NCBI GenBank assembly: GCA_961205875.1
Contig: OY540810.1
Location: 930,001-994,000, forward strand
Source: Sialis fuliginosa
Lineage: Eukaryota > Arthropoda > Insecta > Megaloptera > Sialidae
Length of the DNA stretch: 64,000 nucleotides
Direction: 5' to 3'
Every line of letters starts with the position of its first letter. Position 1 is the first letter of the stretch. The notes under the pieces were generated by a model. The model was not told the origin of the DNA, made no database searches, and saw only the letters and a list, made by a program, of their open reading frames with translations. Below are positions 21,603-33,398 of this stretch, piece by piece. Position numbers and translations under genes: made by a program.

Positions 21603-22130
21603 AAGACACTGGCACCAGTCTTGGCAAGGACTCCAGTAATGGCAAATTTTTAATTAAATGTACTGAATTAGAAATATGAGTTGATATTTAACTACTACAA
21701 TTTCTGAATATTAATCTATATACATTAAACTGTCTTACAGCGTGATTTGATCACATGAGGCCAATAGGTGTCAAAATGGTGGACATTTAAACTATTTATT
21801 AGTATAATTTATTTTTTAATTATTATATTATCATAGCAACTGCTTTACATTGTTTCAAATTTAACGATTCTTTTGTGTCGTAGTACTTATCATTAGTAAG
21901 TGTCCATTATTGGTTGTACTTTATCCATTACTGGAGAAAAAACATGAACAAAATAAAAGTCAATAATTTAAAAAACAAACTATATTTGCGGACTTTGGTA
22001 ATTAAATTGATTAAATAAAGAGTTACTTGTTTTATTAGTAACATAAGTTCATGAGAATTACAAAAAAGAATCCTGTCAATCACAAAAACAGTAAAACTTG
22101 CTCTTATAGCGGCCATAACTGGTGGTTTTA
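21603..22130 (+). mobile_element. Family A, complete
   Basis: Both ends present: AAGACACTGGCACCAGTCTT and AGCGGCCATAACTGGTGGTT. All internal blocks in order. About 528 bp. Confidence 0.85.
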
Positions 22131-22291
22131 CGTTATGGTGATTATAATTTTACAATTCTGATTTTAATTTCCCTTGTAGAAAAATAATAAATAAAACAAT
22201 TAGAAACGACGCGACAGTGATTGGGATTTGAGCAAAGGAATTAGAATCGTCTTCTTGACCTGAATACAAACTCTATTTTGATCTCGCCGCG
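22131..22291. other. short spacer
   Basis: Nothing recognised. Confidence 0.25.
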
Positions 22292-22882
22292 CAGTGGCGT
22301 AGAAATAACTTTTGTTTTATTTTAAAATTATAAAAAAATTAAAATCGATGAAAATATTATATTGAAACTGACTGTTTCTGGCGACTTGGAATTAAGATTA
22401 TTAGTAGGTAAGGTTAGTAAATACACAGGTTGATTTAGTAGATTTTGACCAATCTGCTTTACTTTACATACCTTGAGTAGTAGGTAAGGTATATAGGGTC
22501 AACTGGGGTAAAAGTGAAACAAAATACAAATCTTTTATGTTTTTTGACAGTTAACGATACAAATTCATACTTTAATTTTTTCTACTAGATGCGCTTATGA
22601 ATAACCATTTTAAATACTTACGTCATTTGAACTGTACGATACAACACGGATTTTAAAAATCAAAAAAGTGTGTTTCATTTTTAACCTCTAATTTGGAAAA
22701 TATTTCTCGAAAAATTAAAAGAAAAGCTAGTTTGGCAAGTTTGATTTATCTTCTTTGTGGCATATCAATGTGAAATTGTAACTTTAATTAATATCTGAGC
22801 TATACAGAAAGTTATGTGCAAAGAAAGACTTTGAATTTGGAACATTATCTTCGATAGAGAATATTTATTTTGTACGCCACTG
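22292..22882 (+). mobile_element. CAGTGGCGTAG-ended composite containing Family L
   Basis: CAGTGGCGTAGAAAT (22292) and TGTACGCCACTG (22871-22882) look like Family F-type ends, but the flanks show no 8-bp duplication. Inside, 22494-22840 is Family L: AGGGTCAACTGGGGTAAAAG, TGACAGTTAACGATAC, TATGTGCAAAGAAAG, matching 50331-50862 reversed. Confidence 0.55.
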
Positions 22883-23146
22883 TCTTTAGAATTTATTGCT
22901 TCATTAGAACACATCTCCATGATGTATTATACCTACAAGTTTAATTTTAAAATGAATTATATTTCATCTCTTCCCTGACCTAATTTGAAAAACCTATATT
23001 TTTTTAAATAAATCATATATTTTTTTTAACATTTGCTATCGCAGTTTGAAATATATTTTAAACATATAAGATTATCTTATTTAACTAATTTCAACAGTTA
23101 CGAAGCAGAAGTGTCAAGGTATACTGTTTTTTTAGGATTTTGTAAT
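22883..23146. other. AT-rich spacer
   Basis: Nothing recognised. Confidence 0.25.
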
Positions 23147-23404
23147 CATTAGCAAGTGTCCATCACTGCGTGTTCATTACTGGTTTTATTTTATCCATTA
23201 CTGGAGAAAAAACATAAACAAAATAAAAGGCTATAATTAAAAACAAACTATATTTGCGGACTTTGGTAATTAAATTGATTAAATAAAGAGTTAGTTGTTT
23301 TATTAGTAACATGAGTTCATGAGAATTACAAAAAAGAAAGCCCGTCAATCACAAAAACAATAAACCTTGTTCTTATAGCGGCCATAACTGGTGCCAGTAC
23401 CTTA
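23147..23404 (+). mobile_element. Family A, right half
   Basis: ATCATTAGCAAGTGTCCATC through GGCCATAACTGGTGCCAGTA, CCTT. The left half is missing. Confidence 0.8.
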
Positions 23405-23710
23405 TACATGCATATGTACTTCCCTTAACTTAACAACATGCTATGAATATAAATTTAATGTTATAAAATTTAAACAATGAAAAATAGCGTGTATTCGAAT
23501 CGTTTATTATATATATACACCATCAGAACTCACCATGTGAAAGTGGTTTATGGGATTGGGGGGGGGGGGGGGGTGAAGAAGGGGGAAGTTGGCGATGAGA
23601 CGACCGGAAGTAGCACGGTCACACGCCCTGCGTCGCGACGTGTTAAAGACAGTACAAATATTGAGGGTTGATACGAACAATAAAACTATACATGTGTTTG
23701 TGTGTGTGTG
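23405..23710. other. spacer with G16 run and (TG)n
   Basis: G16 at 23558-23573; GC-richer 23590-23660 (CGGTCACACGCCCTGCGTCG). A (TG)n tract at 23695-23710 is the target of the next element. Confidence 0.35.
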
Positions 23711-24286
23711 CAGGCGCGTATACAAGGTGGGGCGGTCAAGGGGGCATGACCCCCCCCCTAAATACACTAGATATTAAGAAGAAATCCGAAAGTTATTTTA
23801 ATTAGTCAGATGAGTTCAAATCATTATTTTCAACTACAAAATCATTTGAATAAAAAATTTATATTTTGATAATTAGCTCCTTGACACGTAGAAATGAAGT
23901 TAGACATACTATTTTTAATATACCTAATTAGTAATTATTTTATATGAGTTATAGGAAATTGATTTGACTTCATATCTAGTTGCCATTTTGCGCATCTCTC
24001 TATAACCGTTTATTGCAAAATACGAATTTGTAAAATAAACAATTAAAGAAAATGTTTGTTAGCTAATATCTCGAAAACAACAGCTCTTAATAAATTTTTA
24101 TTTTTAGCGAATTTTTCTGTAAACTGTTTTGGATTTTTTTTTTACAAAAACTAAACAACAAAAAATATTTTGAGATTTATTATACGTTTATTTCAAATAT
24201 ATGTATGTACTGCTATTAGAAAGTAAAATTTATAATTTTTTTTCTGAATGACCCCCCTCCGAGAAGTGAGGTTGTATACGCTCCTG
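23711..24286 (+). mobile_element. hAT-like element inserted in a (TG)n tract
   Basis: Ends CAGGCGCGTATACAAG and TTGTATACGCTCCTG form imperfect inverted repeats. Flanks are TGTGTGTG on the left and TATGTGTG on the right, 7 of 8 identical. GGGGCGGTCAAGGGGGCATG and ACCCCCCTCC lie just inside. 576 bp, non-coding. Confidence 0.65.
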
Positions 24287-25890
24287 TATGTGTGTGTGTA
24301 ACTACCACCTGCAGGGTATACTCGGTAAATATATTCATATTTGTTGTTCCCCCCTTTTGTATATGTGTAATTGGATAATGTAGCTAATAGTGATTTTCTA
24401 TTTAAAGATAGAAATAATTTGAAACATGCCTTTATTGTGGGAAATTTAAGTCATGTAACTACTTATATAGTCTACCCAGTAGCGTACTGAGGGGGGGGGG
24501 AGGGCAAAGGGGGCATTTTCCCCGGGCGGCAAATTTGAGATAGCAAACAAAAAAAATTAAAAGGGTTATCAAAATCACTAGAAAGGTGCAAAATTGAAGA
24601 TTCCCAACGGTAAATTCGAGCAAATTACTATTGATCAAGGAATTTTGAATTTTTTTGTCAGGGAATTTTATTTTCAAAAAACAGTGACTTAACTCCATTT
24701 ATGTTTAAATTGAGATATTAAAGAGTTTGCGTTTCAATAAAATTAAAAGTATACGTGTAAAATATCAATGTGCCACATTGATTAAGTGTTTCTAAGGGAG
24801 TTCAATTTATAATTACTATTAAAATAACCCCAATTATTAAATCAATAATATGTGTTTTTTTACCACAAATGGAGTTAGGCCACTTTCAAAATCAACAATT
24901 ACATTTGTTATTAATTTAAAAAAAACTGAACTCCATTTGTAGTTAGTTAAAATGCTTCAAATTGAAAAAAAAACACATTCATTTTAATTTATATTATTTC
25001 TTTATAACTCTTAAAAAAATCAGTATGTATACAGATGATTTTTAAGTCTTGAGATTGTTTAATATCTGGAAAACTATGGATTTTTAAGGAAAATATTTGG
25101 TACAAAAGTATCAGGATTTAGAGGGGCAAAATCAATGGAGTTAACAATTTTGACCTTGAGTGGAAGTTTGAAGGTCATTTTGGGGTCAAAAAATGTTTTT
25201 CAAAGGAAATCTATTTATTTTTTTGAAGATTCGTATTTTGCAGAAAAAATAAAATAAGTTTTGTCTGAAAAGTTTTATAAAAAATTTCAATTTTAACATA
25301 TTTTTTTATTTTGTAACATTAAAAAAAATTTTTTTGCTTTAAAAAATTATGAAACTATAAAAAAATTATTTTTTTAAACTGCATTTGCAACTTTACGTTA
25401 AATATTGAACAATATGTGTGGAATAAAAAGATCTAAAATAAACTCAGCGATACCATATATCTAACTTCTATATTTATAAGCGAGCGAAGCCTTAGACACA
25501 GTTAGTTAATTAATAAATAGAAATCATTATTTTTTGTCGAGTTAAACATTCTGGCTTCTGAAATTCACCGCGTCACCTTTCTCATGGCCTACTGTAACAA
25601 ACACAAGGTATTTACAGTTATGTGACACAGGTAAACACGCACTGACGCGTGTCACCCCCTCCCCCACACGTGGTCAGATTCTAATTGATAACTAAATGGC
25701 GGAACTTTGACCGCACGGATATTATATTTCAGATGACAGTTTGATTATCTACACCCGCTACCTGACACGTGTCTATTAAAGTCCATCGTGACTTTCCGAT
25801 AGTAGAATAATATGCTGTTTTTTATTTACATCATTAATTGTATTTGTTATATTCAGAACTGAAATAATAATAATTACTTTACGATGCTGA
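24287..25890. other. AT-rich interval with a solo transposon end
   Basis: At 24477 CAGTAGCGTACTGAGG plus G10 looks like a left terminus with no right partner. The motif AACTCCATTT(G/A) recurs at about 24692, 24867, 24930 and 25138 in both senses. A fragment of Family H (GAATAAAAAGATCTAAAATA, GCGAGCGAAGCC) ends near 25498. No gene. Confidence 0.35.
25667..25771. promoter_or_regulatory. pair of CACGTG E-boxes
   Basis: CACGTG at 25667-25672 and 25766-25771, within a GC-richer segment that also has GACGCGTGTCACCCC. Compare the five-site cluster at 35856. Function is inferred. Confidence 0.25.
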
Positions 25891-26640
25891 AAGGACTCCG
25901 CAGTTTTTGATAGGGAAATGGCTTTCAGTCAATCTCTTTGAAACCAACTGGAAAATATTCTCTAAATCATCCCGATTAAAAGTCTCAATGGTCGCAACCG
26001 CCTAAGTTCCCGAGGTCTCGCGCAAAAAGCTGTTTTGTACCTAATAATGCAATAAAAAAAATCGATATAGTACAGGACATTTTGAACAAAGAAATTAATT
26101 TTTATATATGTATCGTTTTGTTTATTTAATTTCTAGATTTTTATGTTGTTAAAGTTTGCAAGTTCTAGCAAATTGTTTTATGGATTATAATAAAATTTTT
26201 ATAAAACATGTTAATGTATGTGTAGTGCCGTCAGCGCCAGCTACTAGTGATAATATTAAAAATATTAAATTGTAAAATAAAAACAATAGAAAATTAGTTG
26301 TCATAAAAATATAACTTTGATTTGTAACACACTTATGGGACACCTTATATAAATGTAACTATTTTAAAAATATGCTGCTTGTATAGTCTGACAACTTTTG
26401 TATTTAAAGTTTTCTTCCATTTGTTATAATAAATTTAAATATTGAACTTGGGAAATCCTGTACTATATCGATTTTTTATTGCAGTATTAGGTACAAAACA
26501 GCTTTTTGCGCGAAACCTCGGAAACTTAGGCGGTTGCGACCATTGAGACTTTTAATCGGGATGATTTAGGGAATATTTTCCAGTTGGTTTCAAAGAGATT
26601 AACTGAAAGCCATTTCCCTATCAAAAACTGCGGGGTCCTT
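25891..26640. mobile_element. 750-bp element with ~186-bp inverted repeats
   Basis: Left arm 25891-26077 (AAGGACTCCGCAGTTTTTGA, CTCAATGGTCGCAACCGCC, AAAAAGCTGTTTTGTACCTA) is complementary to 26455-26640 with few differences. The loop is about 380 bp of unique AT-rich sequence. No coding frame. Superfamily not assigned. Confidence 0.85.
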
Positions 26641-26748
26641 TAAACACTTATGGCTTCTTCCGTCATACTAGCTAAGCGACTATAGACGTCATAAAAATTA
26701 GTCACGTTCACGACTGACCAAAAACAGTGAACAGCGAGCTTTGATTAG

Positions 26749-26981
26749 TTGATTCATGGAGTTTCTGGTGGAATGTACCAGAGATTTAAAGAATGCCATT
26801 TTTTTAAGCGAGAAAGAAGTAACCAGAAAGAGATAAAAACTAGTGTTCTGGCAGAAACGCTCAACATAAAAGTTGTTTGGTTAGCCTGGTCACTAGTTTC
26901 TTCTTTCTCACTTCCTTACACGCATAAAAAATGACATTCTTTAAATTTCTGGTACATTCCATCAGAAATTCCATGAATCAA
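26749..26981. mobile_element. 233-bp element with ~55-bp inverted repeats
   Basis: TTGATTCATGGAGTTTCTGG, TGGAATGTACCAGAG...AAAGAATG on the left mirrors CATTCTTTAAATTTCTGG, TACATTCCATCAGAAATTCC, ATGAATCAA on the right. A frame of 61 codons across it is not evidence of a gene. Superfamily unknown. Confidence 0.8.
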
Positions 26982-27044
26982 CGTGAACGCTCCTATTTTC
27001 TCAAGTTCTTTCATTGATATTTGAGTATACTGTGGTACAGAGTA

Positions 27045-27205
27045 CAAAACACAATTTATAATTCAGTAGTAAGCTACCAATCAGATTCTCAGAAAAAGAG
27101 ATAGATATATTCCAAACTACACTGCATCTCTCTCTCACTTTTTGAACAAATGTTACACCATTGTGTTAATACAGAATGCGCTGTCCATGCTCTGTGTCTA
27201 TGGTT
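27045..27205 (-). repeat. Family M fragment
   Basis: Reverse of 55830-55968: GTAGTAAGCTACCAATCAGA, AAAGAGATAGATATATTCCA, GTTCAAAAAGTGAGAGAGAG complement, ending CATGCTCTGTGTCTATGG. Confidence 0.7.
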
Positions 27206-28484
27206 GAGATGGAAAACAAAAGAAACATGATTCGTGGGACATAAAAGAGACGAAATATTTTTGAGATTTCTTATTGGTACGCCATAGCGTATTTCAAATC
27301 GGAATTATAATTCCAGCTGACGTCACTTATTCTCGTATGTGTAAACAACACCACTTGAAACGGTTTAACTACATCGGTTATAGTAAAACCAGAATAACAG
27401 CGCTGTGTAAACGTACTCATATACGAAAGATATTATGTTGATGTTAAATAAAAAAAATCGAATTAGCTTCATGCGTCATAGATTTTATGCAAACACTTTC
27501 GAATTAGTTAGAATTATAATCAAAGCACTATTAATAGAATGAAGAGTGCAATATCGAAAGTTCTGGATTCTGCAGTTTAAGTTTTGGCAATAAAAAATTT
27601 AAATACAAACTAAAAACGCTGAAAAGTATATTATAATTAATTTTAACAGTTTTCGAAGTCGGTTTTTTTTAAAAATGGCTTGACACCGATTTCAAAAACT
27701 GTTAAGTTTAATTATTTAGGTAAAGGCACCAGTTATGGCCGCTATGAGAGCAAGTTTTCAGTTTTTTTTTGGATTATTAATTAATTTAATTACCAAAATC
27801 CGCAAATATAGTTTGTTTTTTTAAATTTTGTTTATGTTTTTTCTCCAGTAATGGATAAAGTAAAACCAGTAATGAGCACGCAGTGATGGACATTTGATAA
27901 TGATAAGTACTACGACACAAAAAATATAAAATAAAGAATCGTAAAATTTGAAACAATGTAAAGCAGTTGCTATGATAATATAATAATAAAGAAATAAATT
28001 ATACTAATAATTAGTTTAAATGTCTGGGTTTCGTGGGACATAAAAGAGACGAGATTTCTTGTTGGTACGCCATCGAACTCATATCGTATTTCAAATCGGA
28101 ATTATAATTCCAGCTGACGTCACTTATTCTCGTATGTGCAAACAGCACTACTTGAAACAGTTTAACTACATCGGTTATAGTAAAACCGGAATAAAAGCAC
28201 TTTTATCGTAAATATAGGGATTTCATCGTAATGCACTTCGCATTAACATTTGAAAAAGCGTTGTCAGTTAAAATATAGTTAAAACACCTGAGACGAAGAG
28301 ATGGAAAACAAAAGAAACGTGATTCGTGGGACATAAAAGAGACGAGATAGCGTATTTCAAATCGGAATTATAATTCCAGCTGACGTCACTTATTCTCGTA
28401 TGTGTAAACAGCACCACTTGAAACGGGATTAACTACATCGGTTATAGTAAAACCGGAATAAAAGCGCTGTGTAAACGTACTCTA
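27206..28484 (+). repeat. three-copy module with CRE sites
   Basis: Copies at 27206-27424, 28029-28205 and 28298-28484 share TTCGTGGGACATAAAAGAGA, TTTCAAATCGGAATTATAAT, CCAGCTGACGTCACTTATTC, ACTACATCGGTTATAGTAAA and (copies 1 and 3) GCGCTGTGTAAACGTACTC. TGACGTCA is at 27318, 28115 and 28381. A Family A piece separates copies 1 and 2. Confidence 0.85.
27719..28024 (-). mobile_element. Family A, right half
   Basis: TAGGTAAAGGCACCAGTTAT, then ACCAAAATCCGCAAATATAG, CCAGTAATGGATAAAGTAAA, AAGTACTACGACACAAAA, to ACTAATAATTAGTTTAAATG. Its upstream neighbour 27600-27718 contains a CCGACTT-type fragment. Confidence 0.75.
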
Positions 28485-30692
28485 TGTATAAATAGACCTG
28501 TAACTATCGGTAAGAACCGCATATACCCACGAGATATTTAATCCTTTGCTATGACATCAGAGCTTTTATTTATTTAAAAGCATAAAGAAAACAATATTAT
28601 ATTTTTATGAAAATAAAATATGTAAAAGTATCCGAGGCGCTTTTTCGTGCCAATAAAAATAATATTTAGCTTGCCAACGTCGAATACGTCAGAGGGGAAT
28701 TATTTACGACTGTGGTACTGGAAATTGCCGCTACGCGCCGCCATGTGTAGGTATGTCGCGTTGGTTTTGTTGTGTTGGCAATGCAGAATACTGCATCATC
28801 GATAATTTTGAAAATTTTTCTTTAATATTTATTATAAGTATAGAAACTACATAGAAATGTATATATTTAGGGTGTTTTTTTATTATTTTTATTTTTTCGG
28901 TCCCGCAGGCCTATGTTTTAGCTTTGGATCAAAAATTAACTGTCCCAAAATTTCAGACTCATAGAACGGCGCAAACCGAGTCTTTTTCCCATTTGATTAA
29001 CATGGGAAAAATTACTTTTTATTTACGCGTGAATAGCTCGTTGAAAACATTTTTTTTTTAAATTTCTCAGGGGAATATTTTGTAGAGAATTAAGTGCTTA
29101 ATTCATAAATCTAATAAATTTTAAGAAATGTTTGTTTAAAAATTATCATAAAAATTGGATTTTACTTTTTATGATAATGTTTAAACGAACATATCTTTAA
29201 AAATATTCGATCTATGAATTGAGCACTTGGGAACTTTTTTGTAAGAAATTTAATTCTCTTTGATATGCTGCTGTAAGAAATTACAATAAATAAACTTTTC
29301 AACGAGATATTCACGCGTAAGTTAAAAAGTATGGACGTCGGTAATTAATCTACTAAAACGAAAAAAAAAATAATAATTCGACATTTTTTATAAAGTTTTT
29401 GCTTTCTGCTTATTGCTTTTTGAACCAAAAGAAGGTACATATTGCTTTTTGAACCCAATTTTGATTATCAAAGAGTATGATTTGTATTCAAGACAATATT
29501 ATTTTGATTAATCTAACATATTTACAAAATAAACAAATTATTACATTTTTTTAAACGTGAATTTAGTAAAATATGTAATTTTTAATATATTTATTTTGCA
29601 CAGATATTGCGTTTTGAAACAAAATTAACACTTAAAGTAGATTAACTATGGAACGCATTGCATTTTAACCCATAATTATTTATCAACGAAAAAGAGGCTA
29701 TGCAAATATGAATCTGATTCCACCTTTAGGTGAAAAATGAAACTTTATGCAGATATTGCGTTTTGATACTAACCTCCTCAACTCTATTCTGAGTTGTTTT
29801 TGACAGTTGTGACGTCGGAACACCCATACTCTCCGTATTAACCGAATGTTTATTTATCAAGAAGCCGTCTCTGAACGCATGACAAGGTAACTACCGCAGT
29901 AGGCCTATCGCTTGTTTATTTCCTTCCTTCCTCCTACCGGAGCGGGCGTCCTCCTCGACCAATCACGGCACCGTCACCACGGTAACGCGCCGACACACGC
30001 ACGCACAGACACTGACGTAACTAATGATATTGTCTCCTTCATTCGCGTCTTATTGAAAGTGATAATGCAAGTAATGGTGCTTGTTTCTGAAATATATATA
30101 GAAGCTTGTTAGTGCACATTGTACAGAACTATTGTAAAGATTTGGGTAGAAAAATCTATTAGGATCTTGCATCTTTTAACCCTGATTTGCAGCGTGACCC
30201 TGATCTTATGAGGAAAATGTTATTTTATTTTATATAGAAACATAAATATTATGAAAAGAATAATAATATAATAGTCCAGTAATTTTAGATTTCAACTGCG
30301 AAAAAAATAACAGTTAGTTGAATTTTTGTATACACCTTCGTTACATAACGTGTAAAAAGTCCCCAACGATATCGTGCCGGCGTTGCGAGATATTGAAGGT
30401 CTAACGTGACGAAAAACGGTTATTCGCGAATATCTCGCTTCCTATAACTCGGAGGTCAATGGGTGTTATTATAATATAAATGGTGTATTCTTATATTCTT
30501 AAAAAAAAGGTTCTCTCCATTTTTTTTTTAAAACAACCGTTCTCGTGGTAGAGCGCGGAGAAAGTATGGCTATATATTTGCATACGGTATGACGCACTCT
30601 ATGGCAATTGACTATTTGAATATATTATGGACTATAATAGTGACATTAAAATAATAATAACTACTTAATTAAACATCAAAATTTATTGAAGA
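28485..30692. other. 2.2-kb interval, largely unique
   Basis: Repeats are scarce here apart from a repeated CAGATATTGCGTTTTGA (29606 and 29751). Open frames are short and lack family signals. The GC-richer 29920-30010 segment carries the motifs in the next entry. Confidence 0.35.
29959..29986 (+). promoter_or_regulatory. CCAAT box beside an X-box-like site
   Basis: CCAAT (29959-29963) is followed after nine bases by GTCACCACGGTAAC (29973-29986), which fits the X-box rule RYYNYY-N2-RRNRAC. CRE-like TGACGTAAC lies 25 bases further on. RFX, NF-Y and CREB sites often occur together in promoters. No adjacent gene recognised. Confidence 0.3.
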
Positions 30693-31080
30693 CTAGTGCA
30701 TTGGACCCGGTGTTATCCGGGGATATTAATTCTTCCAAAATGTCCACAACACACAAATTGTTTTTTTCCGACTGAAAATTGAATGAAATTTATACAAAAA
30801 TTATACACCTAAAACTAACCTATCCATTAGTGAAAACTGGAATAAAATCCGTTCAGTAGTTACTGAGAAAATCGTGTAAAATTATATTTTCAGATTCCCA
30901 GGAAACATTTTTTGTATGAAAATCAAAAAATAAAATAAATAGGTTAACAACAATCTTAATCTTACAGCTGAACAGCTGAACCGATCTTGATGAAATTTGG
31001 CAGAGAAGAAGGGCACAGGCTACTTTGTATCTAAAAAAAATGATTAGATAAAAAAATACAAATTCCACGCGGGTAACTGT
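30693..31080. repeat. two converging SINE/LINE-type fragments
   Basis: Plus strand: ACTAGTGCATTGGACCCGGT, GTTATCCGGGGAT from 30693 to about 30944. Minus strand: core GATCGGTTCAGCTGTTCAGC and 5' end TTACCCGCGTGGAATTTG ending near 31078. They meet tail to tail. Confidence 0.6.
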
Positions 31081-31081
31081 A

Positions 31082-31495
31082 ATCTGTCTGTCTGCTTGAC
31101 AAGACCGTTTTTCTTAGGAACAACTACAGGTATCAAGTTGAAATTAATATCATATACTAAGGTCTATAGCCTCATTGTCCTGTAAAAAATTCAAATTTCT
31201 AACTCAATGCAATAAAAAGATACGGGCCATTTTGATACTGACAGACTGACTGACGTATAGGGTACTTCCCGTTGACTTAGAATCTTGAAATTTGGCACAA
31301 AGGAAGGTCTCATAGCACAAGTAAAGGAAAAAATCCGAAAATCGTTAATTTCTAATTCTATGTAGAATTATTACATAACAAATGGTTTTTTTGATACAGA
31401 CGCCTCTATTGTTTACGTAACTAATTATTGTTAAAATATATATAACGGTACGGAACACTCAGGGCGCGTGTCTTACTCGCATTTGACAGTTTTTT
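31082..31495 (+). repeat. LINE-type tail, Family E
   Basis: Landmarks: CTTGACAAGACCGTTTTTCT, AACAACTACAGGTATCAAG, TGACTTAGAATCTTGAAATT, TACGGAACACTCAGGGCGC and ACTCGCATTTGACAGTTTTT. An inverted relative is at 37738-38040. The TACGGAACNCT...ACTCGCACTTG ending is common in insect, notably lepidopteran, retroelements. Confidence 0.65.
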
Positions 31496-31938
31496 AAAAA
31501 TTTCTTTTGAACTAACATTATAACTTTGTTTAATTGAATTAAAATCATAGCATAATCAAATACAATTTATGATATAAATAAACATGAAACTATTATTTCA
31601 ATATAAAAAAGTAATTGGTAACAATTACCGAGTTCCGTTTAAAATAACCATAAAATACGGTTGTTATTAACAAGATACAAAACTGTTTACATTAATGAGT
31701 GCCTATTAAACTTAAAATATGTTCATTGCGAACTTAACCGGCAGGTGGCAGTTCTCAGGACGGTCACGCGAACTGTGCTTGCACAACTCGAACATAGGTG
31801 TCGCTAGTTATGCTCTGTTAGAAACTTTGAGCTTTTTCCATTTAATTTTTTATTAGAGGTGTACCGGAATTCCGGCCGGAACTCAAGATGTAGATTTAAA
31901 GAGAATATTTTAACGTCTCTATTGTTATTATTATTATT
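31496..31938. other. interval without gene
   Basis: A GAGGTGTACCGGAATTC motif (31856) recurs at 39797. Nothing else recognised. Confidence 0.3.
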
Positions 31939-32717
31939 GCTTCCTCGCAGTATATATCGAAGATACGAGAAGCTTTGTGATCGTTTTAAAATGAGACAAA
32001 AAAAATTTTCTCCGATTTCAAAATTTTAAATTGATTTATCCGTTTCACGACAAGACAAACACTTTTCGTTCCGTATCTGTCTGTCTGTCCCCTGAATCCT
32101 TGTCACACGCATAACTCATGAACCACTGAACCGATATTGTTGAAACTTGGTCGGATGGTTGGGTCTGGCTTGAGGACGGTCCCATTTCATCAAAATTGTG
32201 TGTAAGGGGGAGGGGTGACACCTCAAAATATTTATTTTTTCAAGATATCTAAAAGCGACACATGTTACGTGAAAATTTTATAGAATATTTTGTAGAGTAT
32301 TAAATTTTCTATAATATGGGTTTGTTGTAAAATAATCTCTTACAAAGATTTGTCTCAATTTATTTTAAAAATTCGTGTTTTCTTTTCTAAATTGATATTT
32401 GCTTGGACATATTAAATGTCATTTTGACGTTTTAAATGTCATTTTGGTGTTTTAAATGTTATTTTGACGTTTTCAGTGTTATTTTGACGTTTGCATAAAA
32501 GATTTAGATTGAAATTGTCAAAAATATACGAAAAAATAATCAGGTGCGTTTTAAGAAAAATTTCGAACTAATATTTTTTAGTAAAATTGTATAAAAATTA
32601 AATGGTTAACCAATTCCAGGCAATTTATATAAACACTATCGGTTTTTATTTAAATTGTTCACTTATTTTGGTGAATTTAGAACGAGGAAGCACTGTGCAT
32701 TTACTTGGCAGATGTTT
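31939..32717 (+). mobile_element. Family C, full-length copy
   Basis: Starts GCTTCCTCGCAGTATATATC and ends CGAGGAAGCACTGTGCATTT, ACTTGGCAGATG. The terminal GCTTCCTCG is mirrored by CGAGGAAGC near 32681-32690. Internal: TTGTCACACGCATAACTCAT, GTTGTTGAAACTTGGTCGGA, and at 32411-32500 five imperfect copies of TTTTAAATGTCATTTTGACG. No coding frame. Confidence 0.75.
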
Positions 32718-32736
32718 TTATATTATATTACTAGCG

Positions 32737-32915
32737 GACCTGCCCGCGGCTTCAATATTTTAGTTTGCAGTACAAAATAATTTTTCCCATACAAACTTTT
32801 TGTATTTTTTAAATCTATGTAATTAATTTTTCCTCATGCAGGATGCAAAATTTCGTCAAGATCGGTTCAGCGGACACACAGAATTAATATCTCATTTATA
32901 ATATTAGTATGGGTG
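32737..32915 (+). repeat. SINE/LINE-type element
   Basis: ACTAGCGGACCTGCCCGCGG, TTTCGTCAAGATCGGTTCAG, ATTTATAATATTAGTATGGG. A compact, deleted form of the widespread insect repeat. Confidence 0.65.
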
Positions 32916-33398
32916 TAAAAAAATATACATATATAAAATTTTGAAATTATTTCGAGAATATTTTCTTAAACTTTGATTTAAAAAATTAAAAACTAAAAAA
33001 TTCTTCATATTTTTTTATATTGCCATCTTCTCGCCTTACAAATCTACAAAATAAAAACTTTAAACCGACTATTAACTTCTCTTCAATTCTTTAAGTTTCT
33101 TTAATAAAAAAAAAATAGGCACGAACTAATATTACAAATACACTTCTTTGAATTCTCTTATAATATAACTTTGAACATCCCCGCCTTTCTTTCGTGTTGC
33201 ACCATCCCAAAGTTACATATCATAGCTATCTCGAGTTATATAAGATCGCAAACAAAAGATGACATGTGTCTAGGCGTGGACTGCCCCCCCCCCCCCCTCC
33301 TGCCCCCGGGCAGCTGCGAGACAAATTCCGCAAATATTGATTTTTACCGGGTTGCTACTTTTTATTTATACAAAACATTCTAAACTATTATTGTATAT
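32916..33398. other. interval with C14 run
   Basis: C14 at 33284-33297 followed by CTGCCCCCGGGCAG. A 70-codon frame (33171-33383) spans it but lacks any motif. Confidence 0.3.

Noticed and set aside
21928-23348. Two similar minus-strand frames (LFCNSHELMLLIKQ)
   Set aside because: Both come from the same non-coding block of Family A; other copies have stops or shifts there.
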